Notes: generated by a model not told the origin, from the letters alone. 64,000 bases of DNA from Vibrio tubiashii (GCF_028551255.1 NZ_CP117029.1:372001-436000); one strand, 5' to 3'. Positions 18,271 through 27,781 are shown, numbered from the stretch's first letter. Made by a program: numbers and translations.

Positions 18271-19481
18271 GCTGTTACCTCCTTAGCTGGCTCAAGGTCG
18301 AAAGCGGCGAGAGCTTGTTCTAGTGAAGGTTGCAAGACTTGTCCAGACGGAGAGCAGATAGAGATTCTGGCTAGGTAGTCTTTGTTTGAAAAGCTTTGTT
18401 GGATACGTTCGCCAGCAGGTTTGAGCACCTGTTGCTGCGTAACAATATCGCCTTCTTGGTGGGTGAAAGAGGTGGATGTGCCCGTAATGGTTCCACTTGA
18501 GTCGGTGACCACATAATGCACTTGGGCGCTGCCTTGGATAGCAAAATCTTCTTCGAGCTTATGCCCAAGGTGCAGTTTTAGAATCGTGCTAAACCACTGA
18601 TGGTGACTTAAGTTATTGAGTAAAAATTCTCGCCCATCACCAATACTTCGGTAATTGACTTCAACCAATACAGGGCCTGACTGGGTGATAATAAATTCGC
18701 TATGGCACACCCCAAATCCAACCCCAAATGCTTTTAACTGGCGCAGGCATTCATCACGAAACTGGACGCTGTTATCGCCATTCCAGCAGGCAGCTGTCTC
18801 TATAAAGTGAGGTGGGGCAGACAGATCGACATCAAATCCGCCAACGGCAAGCAGCTTCTCCCCGTCTCCCAAGGTTTCAATGGTGATAAGCGGCCCCTGC
18901 AGAAACTCTTCAACCAAGACAGGAGTGGTTGGGTGCTTTTGCCAGAATGCATCGCAATAACGCTCAAGTTCTGCAGTGGAGTCGCAGCGTTGAACATCCA
19001 AACTCGCCACCCCTTCTTTTGGTTTTGCAACCACAGGAAAGTTGAGTGTTTGGCCAGGCTGTGAGTCACCTTGATGCAGTAAGGCACTTGGTGTGCTTGG
19101 TAGCGATTTTTCACTGAGTACTTGGCGAGTTAAGTGCTTGTTCTTGGCTTTTAACGTCACAGTCCAGTCTTTAGCGGGCAAGTTAAAGAACTGAGCACAG
19201 ATAGCGGTTGAGGTCTGTAAATGATCGCTGTTACTAAAAATGGCGGCTGGGTGCAAATCGTGCTCGGTGATGAGCTCAATCAGTTCAAGCGGATTAAAAA
19301 CATCACATTCGAGAATGGCATCGGGGTTGAACGGATTATCTTCACTCGCCAATTTTAGATGGTTGAGCTTGTGATCAGTGATCAAAACGACGTGAAGACC
19401 TATCGCTTTTGCTGCAGGCACGAATCCATGGGTGACTGCATCGTTAACGACATGACTCACGATGATCATCGTTGATTTCAT
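18267..19481 (-). CDS. pvsA: ATP-grasp ligase PvsA (vibrioferrin biosynthesis)
   Basis: 404 residues of the ATP-grasp family. A Rossmann-like N-terminal region (1-95) is followed by the ATP-binding elements FPVVAKPKEG (about 145-155), PVLVEEFLQG (about 190) and GPVLVEVNYRSIGDG (about 275-290). In vibrioferrin synthesis this enzyme is thought to make the amide between alanine and 2-oxoglutarate. It is first in pvsABCDE, and its start lies downstream of Fur-box-like sequence. The Shine-Dalgarno is AGGAAAG before the ATG at 19481. General ATP-grasp similarity to carbamoyl-phosphate synthase and DdlB-type ligases would not reveal the role; the cluster does. Confidence 0.9.
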   Translation of the reverse strand: MKSTMIIVSHVVNDAVTHGFVPAAKAIGLHVVLITDHKLNHLKLASEDNPFNPDAILECDVFNPLELIELITEHDLHPAAIFSNSDHLQTSTAICAQFFNLPAKDWTVTLKAKNKHLTRQVLSEKSLPSTPSALLHQGDSQPGQTLNFPVVAKPKEGVASLDVQRCDSTAELERYCDAFWQKHPTTPVLVEEFLQGPLITIETLGDGEKLLAVGGFDVDLSAPPHFIETAACWNGDNSVQFRDECLRQLKAFGVGFGVCHSEFIITQSGPVLVEVNYRSIGDGREFLLNNLSHHQWFSTILKLHLGHKLEEDFAIQGSAQVHYVVTDSSGTITGTSTSFTHQEGDIVTQQQVLKPAGERIQQSFSNKDYLARISICSPSGQVLQPSLEQALAAFDLEPAKEVTA

Positions 19482-19547
19482 GGGCTTTCCTAATTTTCCT
19501 AACGTTGTTACTGAGCGCTCACAGTAGGCTTTAGTGTTTTTATTTTT

Positions 19548-19588
19548 ATATTTATCATTATGATTCTATTGATTTTTTTATCATTAAC
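19548..19588. promoter_or_regulatory. Fur-box-like sequences upstream of pvsA
   Basis: Read on the minus strand, 19548-19566 contains three adjacent hexamers AATCAT AATGAT AAATAT, close to the repeated GATAAT unit of the Fur box. A second A/T-rich site with TTAATGATAAAAAAATC lies at 19571-19587. Their place between the divergent siderophore operons supports iron-dependent repression. The exact Fur footprint is inferred. Confidence 0.65.
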
Positions 19589-19630
19589 CCCGCTGTGTGG
19601 GGCAAATAAATATAGAAGATATTATTTATA

Positions 19631-19660
19631 TTGCAAATGCAAATGATTTCTGTTTACATT
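19631..19660 (+). promoter_or_regulatory. psuA promoter with overlapping Fur-like site
   Basis: A candidate promoter reads TTGCAA (19631-19636), an 18-base spacer and TACATT (19655-19660). The spacer contains GCAAATGCAAATGATTTC, which resembles tandem Fur hexamers. This would place Fur directly over the core promoter of the transport operon. Each box matches the consensus at only four positions, so the promoter call is tentative. Confidence 0.5.
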
Positions 19661-19701
19661 CTCGCTTATTGGCGGTTTTGTAAACTAATGGAATCAATAA
19701 A

Positions 19702-21738
19702 ATGGAAATTAAGTTGGCCCTCTCCCCCTTAGCATTAGCCATCGGAGGAACGTTAACAGCAGTGGCAGTCGTGCCGAGTGTATCGGCATCTGAGAACGTT
19801 GAAGCGAATGAAACCGTGCAGGTTGTTGGTCATCGGTATGAAGGTTATGCCGAGCATATGCCGCAGTCAGGAACAAAAACGGATGTCGAGTGGTTAGATG
19901 TTCCGCAGGCGGTTTCGGTTGTGACTAAGACGGAAATGCAAGACCGTGGCGCTGTGCGACTAGTTGATGCCTTAGATGGTGTCGCGGGTGTAAACAATAC
20001 CCTAGGCGAAGGTAGCCGAGACCAGTTTGTGATTCGTGGATTCGATGCGCTCAATGATATGTATCGTGATGGGATGAGAGACGACGGTACCTTGCAATCT
20101 TATCGCAGTCTGGCAAACATTGAGCGTGTAGAAGTGGTCAAAGGACCCGCAGGCGCACTTTATGGTCGGGGTTCGGCAGGTGGCATCATCAATTTGGTGA
20201 CCAAGCGAGCTAATGGTGACAATTTCACCAATGTAAATGGCGGTGTTGGCAGTCATAACCAATTTGTTGGCCAGATTGATAGCTCTATGGCGTTTAACAA
20301 CAAGGTCAATGGGCGCATCAACTTAGAGTATCGCCAAGCGGACTCTTATGTAGACCATGTCGACTCTAACGACTTCTTTATTGCCCCCACTATTCGCGTG
20401 TTACCTGCTCAAGGGCATACCATTGATTTCGATGTGGAATATGCCCACCAAGAGCTCGTGCCTTACCGCGGTGTACCATCAAAAAACGGCAAGCCAGTTG
20501 ATGTTCCTGAGAGCACATTCTTTGGTGGTACCAATGACTACCAAAAGTCTGACAGTCTTCGCATCGCTGTAGACTATGAATGGCGCCTGAATGATGAGTT
20601 GGCTTGGACAAACCGAGCTTCATACAATCACATTGAGCTTGAGCAAAAGGGCACACGTCAAGGCACGGTCGTTGGCGATGAAGTGACTCAAACGGTAAAC
20701 AACTTTGGCTACGATCCTCGCACAACAACCACACTTCAATCTGAGTTAGTTTGGGAGACGGCATCTAATCAGCTGATGATTGGTGCTGACTACAATCAAA
20801 TCAATATTGATCTGACTTTAGCCAGTGACAAAACATTACCACCGCAAAACATTTACAACCCAACAGTGGGGACAACACCAAACCCTGGCTTTAAACCTTT
20901 CCGTGATAACACGACCACAACAGCAGGCATCTACATCCAAGATGTTTACACGCTTGGTGATTTTTCACTGATTGGTAATGTGCGTTATGACTCAATGGAT
21001 CTTGAGCAGCAAAAAGCAGGGGCAGCGAAAGAAAATCTTGATGATAACAAGGTCAGTTACCGTGCTGGTGTTGTATACCGAGTCAACTATGACATGTCGG
21101 TATACGCGAGTTTAGCGCGCTCTTGGCAGCTGCCTTACTCTGGTATCTACATCAATCCAAAACTGGCTGAGTTTTTCCATACCGACCTGAAAGAAGTGGG
21201 TGTAAAAGCCTACCTACTAGACAATGCTCTGATGCTTAACGCCGCAGTGTTCCAAATTGACCAAGAACAACCGCAGACCAATACCGATGGTGATGTGATC
21301 GATAAGATTGAAGCCCGCCATCAAGGTATCGAGTTGGAAGCTCGTGGCCAGATCACGCAGCAATGGGATATCTCAGTGGGCTATAGCTACCTTGATGCGG
21401 AAGACAAAGAGACAGGTAAGAAACCTAATGATGTCTCTGATCATCTGTTCTCATTGTGGAGCACCTATCAACTCGATGATAACTGGCGTTTAGGTGGTGG
21501 GGTTAAGTATGTCGGAGATCGTTACGCAGGTAACGATGAAGCGGTTGCTCTGGGTGATTACACCACAGTGGACTTGATGGCGGCTTACACAACAGGTCGT
21601 CACAAAATACAAGCCAACGCTTACAACGTGTTTGATGAGAAGTACATCCTGGGTGCAACCAATGGCAAGTCTGGATTGAACCAGATTGGCTACGGTGCTC
21701 CAGCAGAGTTCATGCTCAGCTATGGATACCTATTCTAG
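19702..21738 (+). CDS. psuA: TonB-dependent ferric-vibrioferrin receptor PsuA (PvuA1 type)
   Basis: 678 residues of the outer-membrane TonB-dependent siderophore receptor family. A signal peptide (about 1-29, ending SVSA) is followed by a TonB box (ETVQVVGH, about 36-43). The plug domain is about 55-160, with DQFVIRGFDALNDMYRDGMRD and GPAGALYGRGSAGGIINLVTKR. A 22-strand barrel then ends in the C-terminal Phe of SYGYLF. It resembles the ferrichrome-type branch. It is the first gene of the transport operon. In V. parahaemolyticus the equivalent gene, first named psuA, was found to be a second ferric-vibrioferrin receptor. Confidence 0.9.
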   Translation: MEIKLALSPLALAIGGTLTAVAVVPSVSASENVEANETVQVVGHRYEGYAEHMPQSGTKTDVEWLDVPQAVSVVTKTEMQDRGAVRLVDALDGVAGVNNTLGEGSRDQFVIRGFDALNDMYRDGMRDDGTLQSYRSLANIERVEVVKGPAGALYGRGSAGGIINLVTKRANGDNFTNVNGGVGSHNQFVGQIDSSMAFNNKVNGRINLEYRQADSYVDHVDSNDFFIAPTIRVLPAQGHTIDFDVEYAHQELVPYRGVPSKNGKPVDVPESTFFGGTNDYQKSDSLRIAVDYEWRLNDELAWTNRASYNHIELEQKGTRQGTVVGDEVTQTVNNFGYDPRTTTTLQSELVWETASNQLMIGADYNQINIDLTLASDKTLPPQNIYNPTVGTTPNPGFKPFRDNTTTTAGIYIQDVYTLGDFSLIGNVRYDSMDLEQQKAGAAKENLDDNKVSYRAGVVYRVNYDMSVYASLARSWQLPYSGIYINPKLAEFFHTDLKEVGVKAYLLDNALMLNAAVFQIDQEQPQTNTDGDVIDKIEARHQGIELEARGQITQQWDISVGYSYLDAEDKETGKKPNDVSDHLFSLWSTYQLDDNWRLGGGVKYVGDRYAGNDEAVALGDYTTVDLMAAYTTGRHKIQANAYNVFDEKYILGATNGKSGLNQIGYGAPAEFMLSYGYLF

Positions 21739-21751
21739 ATAAATTCGAATT

Positions 21752-21777
21752 CTCGCTACTTAGTAGCGAGCTTTGTT
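21752..21777 (+). terminator. Hairpin between psuA and pvuA
   Basis: An exact 8-bp stem CTCGCTAC/GTAGCGAG (21752-21759 with 21763-21770), loop TTA, is followed by CTTTGTT. The T content is low, so it may be a partial terminator or an mRNA-stabilising hairpin inside the operon. Confidence 0.5.
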
Positions 21778-21857
21778 ACCTCATTTTGAGGAATGTTAGC
21801 CCATAGGGTCAAAGCCAAATCTCTCTTTGCCCCTAAATTCTGTTAATGGAGATCCCC

Positions 21858-23978
21858 ATGCTTTACCAAAATATGGATGGTAGCCCCCAAGCTAAGCTGC
21901 GTTTAAGTGCTCTCGCGACGGCGATAGCTTCACTTACCTCCATGAATGCATTTGCCGCGTCAGAGCCTCAGTCTACCGCGATGGAGACGGTTGTAGTGAC
22001 CGCGAGTGTCATTGGCAATTCTGCGGTAGAAGACGTCAAAGAATACCCTGGTGCACGTACTGTGCTTACTAGTGATCAAATTGAAAAAACGGCTGCTCAT
22101 TCAATCGATTCTGCGTTGCAAAGCGTACCTGGTATTAAAGTTCAAGATGAAACGGGCACAGGTGTGTTACCTAACATCTCGGTGCGAGGCTTAAAAGCAA
22201 GCCGTAGCGGACATGCTCAATTCTTAATGGATGGTGTTCCACTTACCCTAGCGCCATATGGTCATACTGGACAATCCATTTTCCCAGCAACCTTATCCAT
22301 GATTGACCGAATCGATATTGTACGCGGTGGTGCGGCTGTTCAGTATGGCCCCAATAACGTCGGTGGTGTGATTAACTTGGTAACCAAACCGATTCCAAAC
22401 ACTTGGCAGACAGAGATCAGTAACCGCTTAACGGTGTTTGAAGATGGTAACACGCCACTTAACGACTTTTATTTAAGAACGGGAGGTTGGTTAACGGATA
22501 CTTTCGCGATTCAATTAGAAGGTAACTTTTTGAAAGGTGAGAGCTTCCGCGCGCACTCTGATACGGATGTCAAAAACTTCCAAGTCAAAGCCGATTGGTT
22601 GTTAAGCGACACCCAAGAGCTGCAAGCTTTTATTCAAAGGTACGATGCGGATACGCAAATGCCGGGCGCTTTATCTCCTGAAGATTATCAGCAAGATCGA
22701 ACTCAATCTAAGCGTCCTTATGATGAGTATCAGGGAAAATCAACGCGTTGGAGTTTGAAGTACACCCAAGAGCTAAACATTGCCGACAGTGCAGAGCTGC
22801 AAGTTCAAACCTTTGGTCATAACTCTGAGCGCTTTTTCCAGTGGGGCTTTAATGGGGCCGGAGGGCACTGGGCCGATCCTGCACTACCTTCAACTGACGT
22901 GCGTACTTCTCCACGAGAGTTCAAAATCTATGGGGTAGAGCCAAAACTCGCGATGCACTTCGGTGAGGGCAGCGCAGTAACGCAAAATTGGATCCTAGGT
23001 GCGCGCTACGTTAATGAAGACATCGATTACAAGCTGACTCAAACTCCGATTGCTGGTGGAGCGACCAGTGTCCCTCGTGACTGGCATTTAGAGACGGATG
23101 CTTTTGCGGGCTATATCAGTAATGAAGTGGGCCTGTTGCAAGATGCATTAAAAATCACTCCGGGGATTCGTTATGAATCTGTCGACATGAAGTTTGATGA
23201 TTTGGGCAAAGCGCAAAGTACAGACAATAAAGTGACCGAATGGCTACCCGGTCTGACGGTTGCTTATAACCTGACGGAGCAGTGGGTTGGTTATGCGAAT
23301 GCTCAAAAATCTCTGCGCGCACCTCAGATAGCTTACATTCGAGGACTGGGGCAAGAGGGGAGTGAACTGGCGTGGAACTACGAGTTAGGTGCTCGCTATA
23401 CCCAAGATTCCACTAGCTTCAACGCTGCTTTGTATCGCATTGATTTTAAAGATCAACTGCAGTGGCAAAGTGCAACGCAAACATTTGAAAACATCGGTAA
23501 GACGCTTCATCAGGGGATTGAGCTATCGGCTCGTTACGTTCCTGAATCAATGCAAGCGCTTAGCCTAGGTGCAAGTTACAACTACCTAGATGCGACGTTA
23601 GAAGAAGAAGGCACAAACAAAGGTAATCAGCTTCCTTATGCGTCTAAACATCAGCTGAGTTGGGATGCTAGCTACGCATTTGTCGGTGTTGATACAACCA
23701 TTTCGGGCTACTACTTCAGCGATGCCTATTCTAATAACGCCAATACAAGTGAAGAAGACTCAACGGGTGCTAAGGGTAAAGTTCCCGCTTACATGGTCTG
23801 GAACTTCAACCTTGGAACCGATCTCTACAAGGATGACAAAGGTAAGCTGCGTATGAATGTCGCGGTGAATAACCTGTTCGATGAGGATTACTATTTCCGA
23901 GGCATCGATACCAGCCCTGTTGGTCGTTACCCAGCGGCAGGGCGTTCTTACACCTTAGACCTGAACTACCAGTTCTAA
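21858..23978 (+). CDS. pvuA: TonB-dependent ferric-vibrioferrin receptor PvuA (PvuA2 type)
   Basis: 706 residues from the ATG at 21858, chosen because GGAGA lies 5-9 bases upstream; an ATG four codons earlier overlaps that Shine-Dalgarno. A signal peptide ends MNAFA-A, a TonB box METVVVTAS follows, and the plug contains RVP-type motifs (LPNISVRGLKASRSGH, GGAAVQYGPNNVGGVINLVTKP). The barrel ends in the aromatic LDLNYQF. It is distinct from psuA: the plug resembles the FecA/ferric-citrate branch, fitting a citrate-based siderophore. Together the tandem receptors give two outer-membrane routes feeding one ABC importer. Confidence 0.92.
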   Translation: MLYQNMDGSPQAKLRLSALATAIASLTSMNAFAASEPQSTAMETVVVTASVIGNSAVEDVKEYPGARTVLTSDQIEKTAAHSIDSALQSVPGIKVQDETGTGVLPNISVRGLKASRSGHAQFLMDGVPLTLAPYGHTGQSIFPATLSMIDRIDIVRGGAAVQYGPNNVGGVINLVTKPIPNTWQTEISNRLTVFEDGNTPLNDFYLRTGGWLTDTFAIQLEGNFLKGESFRAHSDTDVKNFQVKADWLLSDTQELQAFIQRYDADTQMPGALSPEDYQQDRTQSKRPYDEYQGKSTRWSLKYTQELNIADSAELQVQTFGHNSERFFQWGFNGAGGHWADPALPSTDVRTSPREFKIYGVEPKLAMHFGEGSAVTQNWILGARYVNEDIDYKLTQTPIAGGATSVPRDWHLETDAFAGYISNEVGLLQDALKITPGIRYESVDMKFDDLGKAQSTDNKVTEWLPGLTVAYNLTEQWVGYANAQKSLRAPQIAYIRGLGQEGSELAWNYELGARYTQDSTSFNAALYRIDFKDQLQWQSATQTFENIGKTLHQGIELSARYVPESMQALSLGASYNYLDATLEEEGTNKGNQLPYASKHQLSWDASYAFVGVDTTISGYYFSDAYSNNANTSEEDSTGAKGKVPAYMVWNFNLGTDLYKDDKGKLRMNVAVNNLFDEDYYFRGIDTSPVGRYPAAGRSYTLDLNYQF

Positions 23979-24004
23979 CTGACTATTTACTGAAGTTAAC
24001 GAAT

Positions 24005-24049
24005 TAAAAGTCGCCAATTCACTTTAGCGACTTTTATGATTTTTTATTT
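24005..24049 (+). terminator. Terminator-like hairpin between pvuA and pvuB
   Basis: A 10-bp perfect stem TAAAAGTCGC/GCGACTTTTA (24005-24014 with 24027-24036), 12-base loop, is followed by TGATTTTTTATTT. It looks like an attenuating terminator that would lower importer expression relative to the receptors. Confidence 0.75.
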
Positions 24050-24063
24050 GGAGATACAAAAAC

Positions 24064-24987
24064 ATGGAAAATAAATCTCGGTTTCTATCTGGCAACTTAT
24101 GGCTTGCTGCGTTGATCTTGTTTCTGGTAAGCGTTATGCCTTTTCAAAGCTCGGCCAAAACTCGCGTCGTCCAAGATGAGCAGGGGACATTCGAATTAGA
24201 TAGCACGCCTCAACGCGTTGTTGTCTTGGAGTTTTCTTTTGTTGATGCGTTGGCTGCGGTCGGCGTGTCACCTGTTGGTGTGGCTGATGACAACGATGCG
24301 ACAAGAGTTATTCCTGCAGTGCGTGATTTAGTTCAGCCATGGCAATCTGTTGGTATGCGCTCGCAGCCTAGCTTAGAGGCGATTGCGGTACTAAAACCGG
24401 ATTTGATCATTGCGGATGCTGAGCGTCATCCGACGATTTATCAAGACCTCAACCGTATTGCACCGACCTTGCTGCTGAAAAGCCGCGGTGAGTCATATCA
24501 TGAGAATCTAGAATCTGCGCGCAAGATCGGCATCGTGCTCAATAAGCAACAAGCGATGGAAAAGCGCATTCAGCTGCATCAACAAGCGATGGCTGAATAC
24601 AAGCAGAATTTTGCACTCAAACAAACGGTTCAGTTTGCGGTTGTTTCAGACAAAGGTATGTGGCTTCATGGCCCTAAATCCTATGCCGGTGGTGTACTTA
24701 CTGAGCTAGGTATCAAGAGTCCAATTACACAGGCTACAGAAAAAGCTTATCTGCCAGCAAGCTTTGAATTACTGCTAAAAACAAACCCTGATTGGCTGCT
24801 GATTGGTGCGTACTCCCAGCCAAACATTGTTAACGAATGGGAAAAGAACCCTTTGTTTAAGCTGCTTTCGTCAGCAAAAGCACAGCATATTATTGAAGTG
24901 TCTCCTGCGCTTTGGTCACTCAATCGAGGCATGTTAGCAGCGGAGAATATGGCGCAGAACCTAGAGCAGATTTTGGGCTCTTCATGA
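24064..24987 (+). CDS. pvuB: Periplasmic ferric-siderophore-binding protein PvuB
   Basis: 307 residues of the FecB/FhuD class III substrate-binding family. A signal peptide (about 1-31) ends near QSSAK. The mature protein opens with [29 protein letters not shown], the usual first lobe, and has the long backbone helix region around 140-170 ([20 protein letters not shown]). It carries ferric vibrioferrin from the receptors to the inner-membrane permease. GGAG lies 12 bases before the ATG at 24064. Its stop overlaps the start of pvuC (ATGA). Confidence 0.9.
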   Translation: MENKSRFLSGNLWLAALILFLVSVMPFQSSAKTRVVQDEQGTFELDSTPQRVVVLEFSFVDALAAVGVSPVGVADDNDATRVIPAVRDLVQPWQSVGMRSQPSLEAIAVLKPDLIIADAERHPTIYQDLNRIAPTLLLKSRGESYHENLESARKIGIVLNKQQAMEKRIQLHQQAMAEYKQNFALKQTVQFAVVSDKGMWLHGPKSYAGGVLTELGIKSPITQATEKAYLPASFELLLKTNPDWLLIGAYSQPNIVNEWEKNPLFKLLSSAKAQHIIEVSPALWSLNRGMLAAENMAQNLEQILGSS

Positions 24988-26018
24988 GCAACGCAACGAC
25001 ACTGAACCAAAACTATTGTCAGTCTAAAACCCCGTGGCGAGCGATGTTTATCATCGCCGCTATTTTTGTTTTGGTCGTGACGGGTTACGCCGCTTCAATG
25101 CTGGGTTGGTCAAACTTCTCACTCACATTCAAAGATTTAGTCGGCTACTGGTTTTCATTTGATCAAGGCAATATGAATCACCAGATACTTGCAACCTTAA
25201 GAGCTCCAAGGGCCTATGCTGGGTTAATGATTGGTGCTTGTCTTGCTGTTGCAGGTTTACTGATGCAAGGGCTGACGCGTAACTCGTTGGCATCTCCCTC
25301 GATTCTGGGCATAAACGCTGGGGCGGCGTGTTTTATGGCATTCGCTGCCATTGGCATGCCAATTGTCAGTGATATCAACCCAATTCTTAATGCAGTACTA
25401 GGGGCGCTACTGAGTGGCATGTCAGTGATGATGCTAGGCGGTTTTTTCTCTGTTCGTTCTCACCCTTTGCGCTTGGTATTAGCGGGCATTGCAATCAGTG
25501 CTCTGCTGCTTGGTCTTACTAGAGCAGCGCTTATCCTTGCTGATGATATGGCTTACAGTGTTTTGCATTGGCTGACGGGGTCTTTAGCAAGCGTTGATAA
25601 TGAGCAATGGAATCAACTTTGGCCGCCTGCTTTGGTTGGATTGAGCTTAGCGATAGGGTTAGCGCGTAATCTCAACTTATTGGCGCTTGGCGAGGAAGTG
25701 GCCGTTGGGTTGGGGAGCAATATCCAACTGACTCGCCTAGTTACTGGCCTCACCATAGTTTTGTTGGCCGGAACGTGCGTTGCCATTGCAGGTCCTATCG
25801 GTTTTGTTGGTCTTCTTGTTCCCCATTTAGTCAGACCGCTAGTCGGTCATAACTATCATTTACTGATCCCTTGCTCAGCCCTTACGGGGGCGGCTCTTGT
25901 CGCTTGGTCTGATGCCTTATCTCGTGCGATTGCGTTTCCAACTGAAACTCCGGTGGGAGTGCTTACGGCATTGATCGGAACGCCATGTTTTATCCTTGTT
26001 GCGATGAGGAGGTCTTAA
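24984..26018 (+). CDS. pvuC: FecCD-type siderophore permease PvuC
   Basis: 344 residues from the ATG at 24984, which overlaps the pvuB stop; the frame is open further upstream but that part lies inside pvuB. About nine to ten membrane segments are visible. FecCD features are [39 protein letters not shown], and the ATPase-coupling and exit region [21 protein letters not shown]. It forms a heterodimeric inner-membrane channel with PvuD. The gene ends in TAATG, sharing one base with pvuD. Confidence 0.92.
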   Translation: MSNATTLNQNYCQSKTPWRAMFIIAAIFVLVVTGYAASMLGWSNFSLTFKDLVGYWFSFDQGNMNHQILATLRAPRAYAGLMIGACLAVAGLLMQGLTRNSLASPSILGINAGAACFMAFAAIGMPIVSDINPILNAVLGALLSGMSVMMLGGFFSVRSHPLRLVLAGIAISALLLGLTRAALILADDMAYSVLHWLTGSLASVDNEQWNQLWPPALVGLSLAIGLARNLNLLALGEEVAVGLGSNIQLTRLVTGLTIVLLAGTCVAIAGPIGFVGLLVPHLVRPLVGHNYHLLIPCSALTGAALVAWSDALSRAIAFPTETPVGVLTALIGTPCFILVAMRRS

Positions 26019-26989
26019 TGCTTCATCAAACAAAATTGGCACTTTTGCTCGGGCTTGTTGGTCTGGCGGCGGCTGCTAGCCTATTGGTGGGAGCCGCCTC
26101 GCTGTCTGCTTCCCAAGTTATCGAACTTCTGTTCTCTTTTTCAAACGATGACTTTGTAATTCATCAATACCGTTTTCCTCGTACCTTGTTGGCAATTGGC
26201 GTTGGAGCGGGACTCGGACTATCGGGCTTACTGGTTCAAGGTGTGATTCGAAATCCGTTAGCTTCTCCCGATCTGATGGGAATAAGTGCTGGCGCTGGGT
26301 TAGCGGCAACAGCGAGTTTAGTATGGTTTCCTAATACGTCGTTAAACTGGCTACCATTGATTGCAATGTCTGGGGGTATCTTAGCGGCGGGATTAATTGG
26401 GGTTCTGGCATGGCGTTCGAAGCCAACACCTGCAAGGTTAGCTTTGATTGGTATCGCGGTGAGTGCTTTTCTCGCCAGTGGCATCGACTTTTTGTTGGTT
26501 ACTCATCCCATTGAAATTAATACCGCCATGGTATGGTTGACGGGCAGCCTTTGGGGGCGAAATTGGCAGCAAGTTCCTGTCATTTGGGGCACTCTCGCGT
26601 TGCTGATACCACTCGCGTTATGGTTAGCATGGCGCTTAGATGTAATGGGGTTGGGTGAAGAGAGTGCGACCACTCTAGGGACCAAACCGAATCAAATCCA
26701 ATCTTTAGCACTGTTAGCGGCGGTTCTTTTAGCCAGTATCAGCGTAGCTGTTGCCGGAACAATCAGCTTTGTTGGCCTATTAGCCCCTCATTTGGCACGT
26801 TTGCTGTTTGGTCATAACCATAAACTGTTGATACCCGCTTCCGCCTTGGTTGGCGCATTATTAGTTACTTGTGCTGATGGCTTAGCTCGTGGGATTCAAC
26901 CGCCTATTGAATTACCAGCAGGTGTGCTCACATCCGTTATCGGAGCACCGTATTTTATTTTTCTTCTTTATCGCTATCGAGGTTGGTAA
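26018..26989 (+). CDS. pvuD: FecCD-type siderophore permease PvuD
   Basis: 323 residues from the ATG at 26018, one base into the pvuC stop, with GAGGAGGTC as a strong Shine-Dalgarno inside pvuC. A longer version from 25985 lies within pvuC and is unlikely. It has about nine membrane segments with the FecCD signatures FPRTLLAIGVGAGLGLSGLLVQGVIRNP, PDLMGISAGAGL and VAGTISFVGLLAPHLARLLFG. It pairs with PvuC to form the vibrioferrin import channel driven by PvuE. Confidence 0.92.
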   Translation: MLHQTKLALLLGLVGLAAAASLLVGAASLSASQVIELLFSFSNDDFVIHQYRFPRTLLAIGVGAGLGLSGLLVQGVIRNPLASPDLMGISAGAGLAATASLVWFPNTSLNWLPLIAMSGGILAAGLIGVLAWRSKPTPARLALIGIAVSAFLASGIDFLLVTHPIEINTAMVWLTGSLWGRNWQQVPVIWGTLALLIPLALWLAWRLDVMGLGEESATTLGTKPNQIQSLALLAAVLLASISVAVAGTISFVGLLAPHLARLLFGHNHKLLIPASALVGALLVTCADGLARGIQPPIELPAGVLTSVIGAPYFIFLLYRYRGW

Positions 26990-26991
26990 TC

Positions 26992-27756
26992 ATGCTTAAG
27001 ACCCAGAACCTGACTGTCGCCTATGGCAAAAATACAATCATTCCTAATTTGTCAGTCTCAATACCGAAAGGCAAAATCACTGCGTTGATCGGCCCAAACG
27101 GCTGCGGAAAATCAACGTTATTGAAGACGTTAGCTCGAATCAATACACCTTTATCTGGTGACGTTTTGTTTAATCAAAAGCCGTTGTCGAGCTATGGAGA
27201 TAAGCGCCTAGCTCGTTCCTTGTCACTGTTGCCGCAAATCTTAGTGAGTCCTGAAGGGATAACCGTCAGAAAACTGGTCGAGTATGGCCGTTCTCCCTAT
27301 GTGTCACATTGGGGAAGGTTAGGGCAGGAGGATAAAGCCATTGTCGAACAAGCTATGCTGGATACAGGGGTTTTGGAGTTTGCCGATAAACCTGTTGAAG
27401 CCTTATCTGGCGGACAGCGTCAAAGGGCATGGATTGCGATGGTAATGGCACAAGACACGGAAGTGGTGATGTTGGACGAACCCACCACCTACTTGGATAT
27501 GTCTCATCAAGTGGAGTTGATGAAGCTGATGCAACAAATGAATGCGAAAGGCAAAACGGTTGTGGTGGTATTGCATGATCTCAACCAAGCGTGCCGTTAT
27601 TGCGATCATTTGATTGTACTTGAGCAAGGCCAGCTTATAGCAGAAGGTTCGCCCGATGAGGTGTTTACCGAGTCTTTGCTTGATGAGGTGTTTGACCTGA
27701 AAGCGAAAGTATTCCGTGGCCCTATTTCTAATACACCTATGTGTATTGCCATTTAA
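26992..27756 (+). CDS. pvuE: Siderophore ABC transporter ATPase PvuE
   Basis: 254 residues from the ATG at 26992, 2 bases after the pvuD stop; a TTG at 26983 overlaps pvuD. It is a FepC/FecE-type ABC ATPase. The Walker A GPNGCGKST is near residue 37, the Q-loop LLPQ near 80, the ABC signature LSGGQRQRAWIAM near 135, Walker B EVVMLDEPTTYLD near 155, and the switch His in VVLHDLNQA near 190. It powers uptake of ferric vibrioferrin. It is the last gene of the transport operon, followed by a clear terminator. Confidence 0.93.
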   Translation: MLKTQNLTVAYGKNTIIPNLSVSIPKGKITALIGPNGCGKSTLLKTLARINTPLSGDVLFNQKPLSSYGDKRLARSLSLLPQILVSPEGITVRKLVEYGRSPYVSHWGRLGQEDKAIVEQAMLDTGVLEFADKPVEALSGGQRQRAWIAMVMAQDTEVVMLDEPTTYLDMSHQVELMKLMQQMNAKGKTVVVVLHDLNQACRYCDHLIVLEQGQLIAEGSPDEVFTESLLDEVFDLKAKVFRGPISNTPMCIAI

Positions 27757-27781
27757 TGGTGAATTATTACTAACCGTTATT

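Noticed and set aside
19588..19602. CCCC-GCTGTGT-GGGG hairpin as a terminator between the siderophore operons
   Set aside because: No T run follows on either strand and no transcript should enter this point, as both operons diverge from here.
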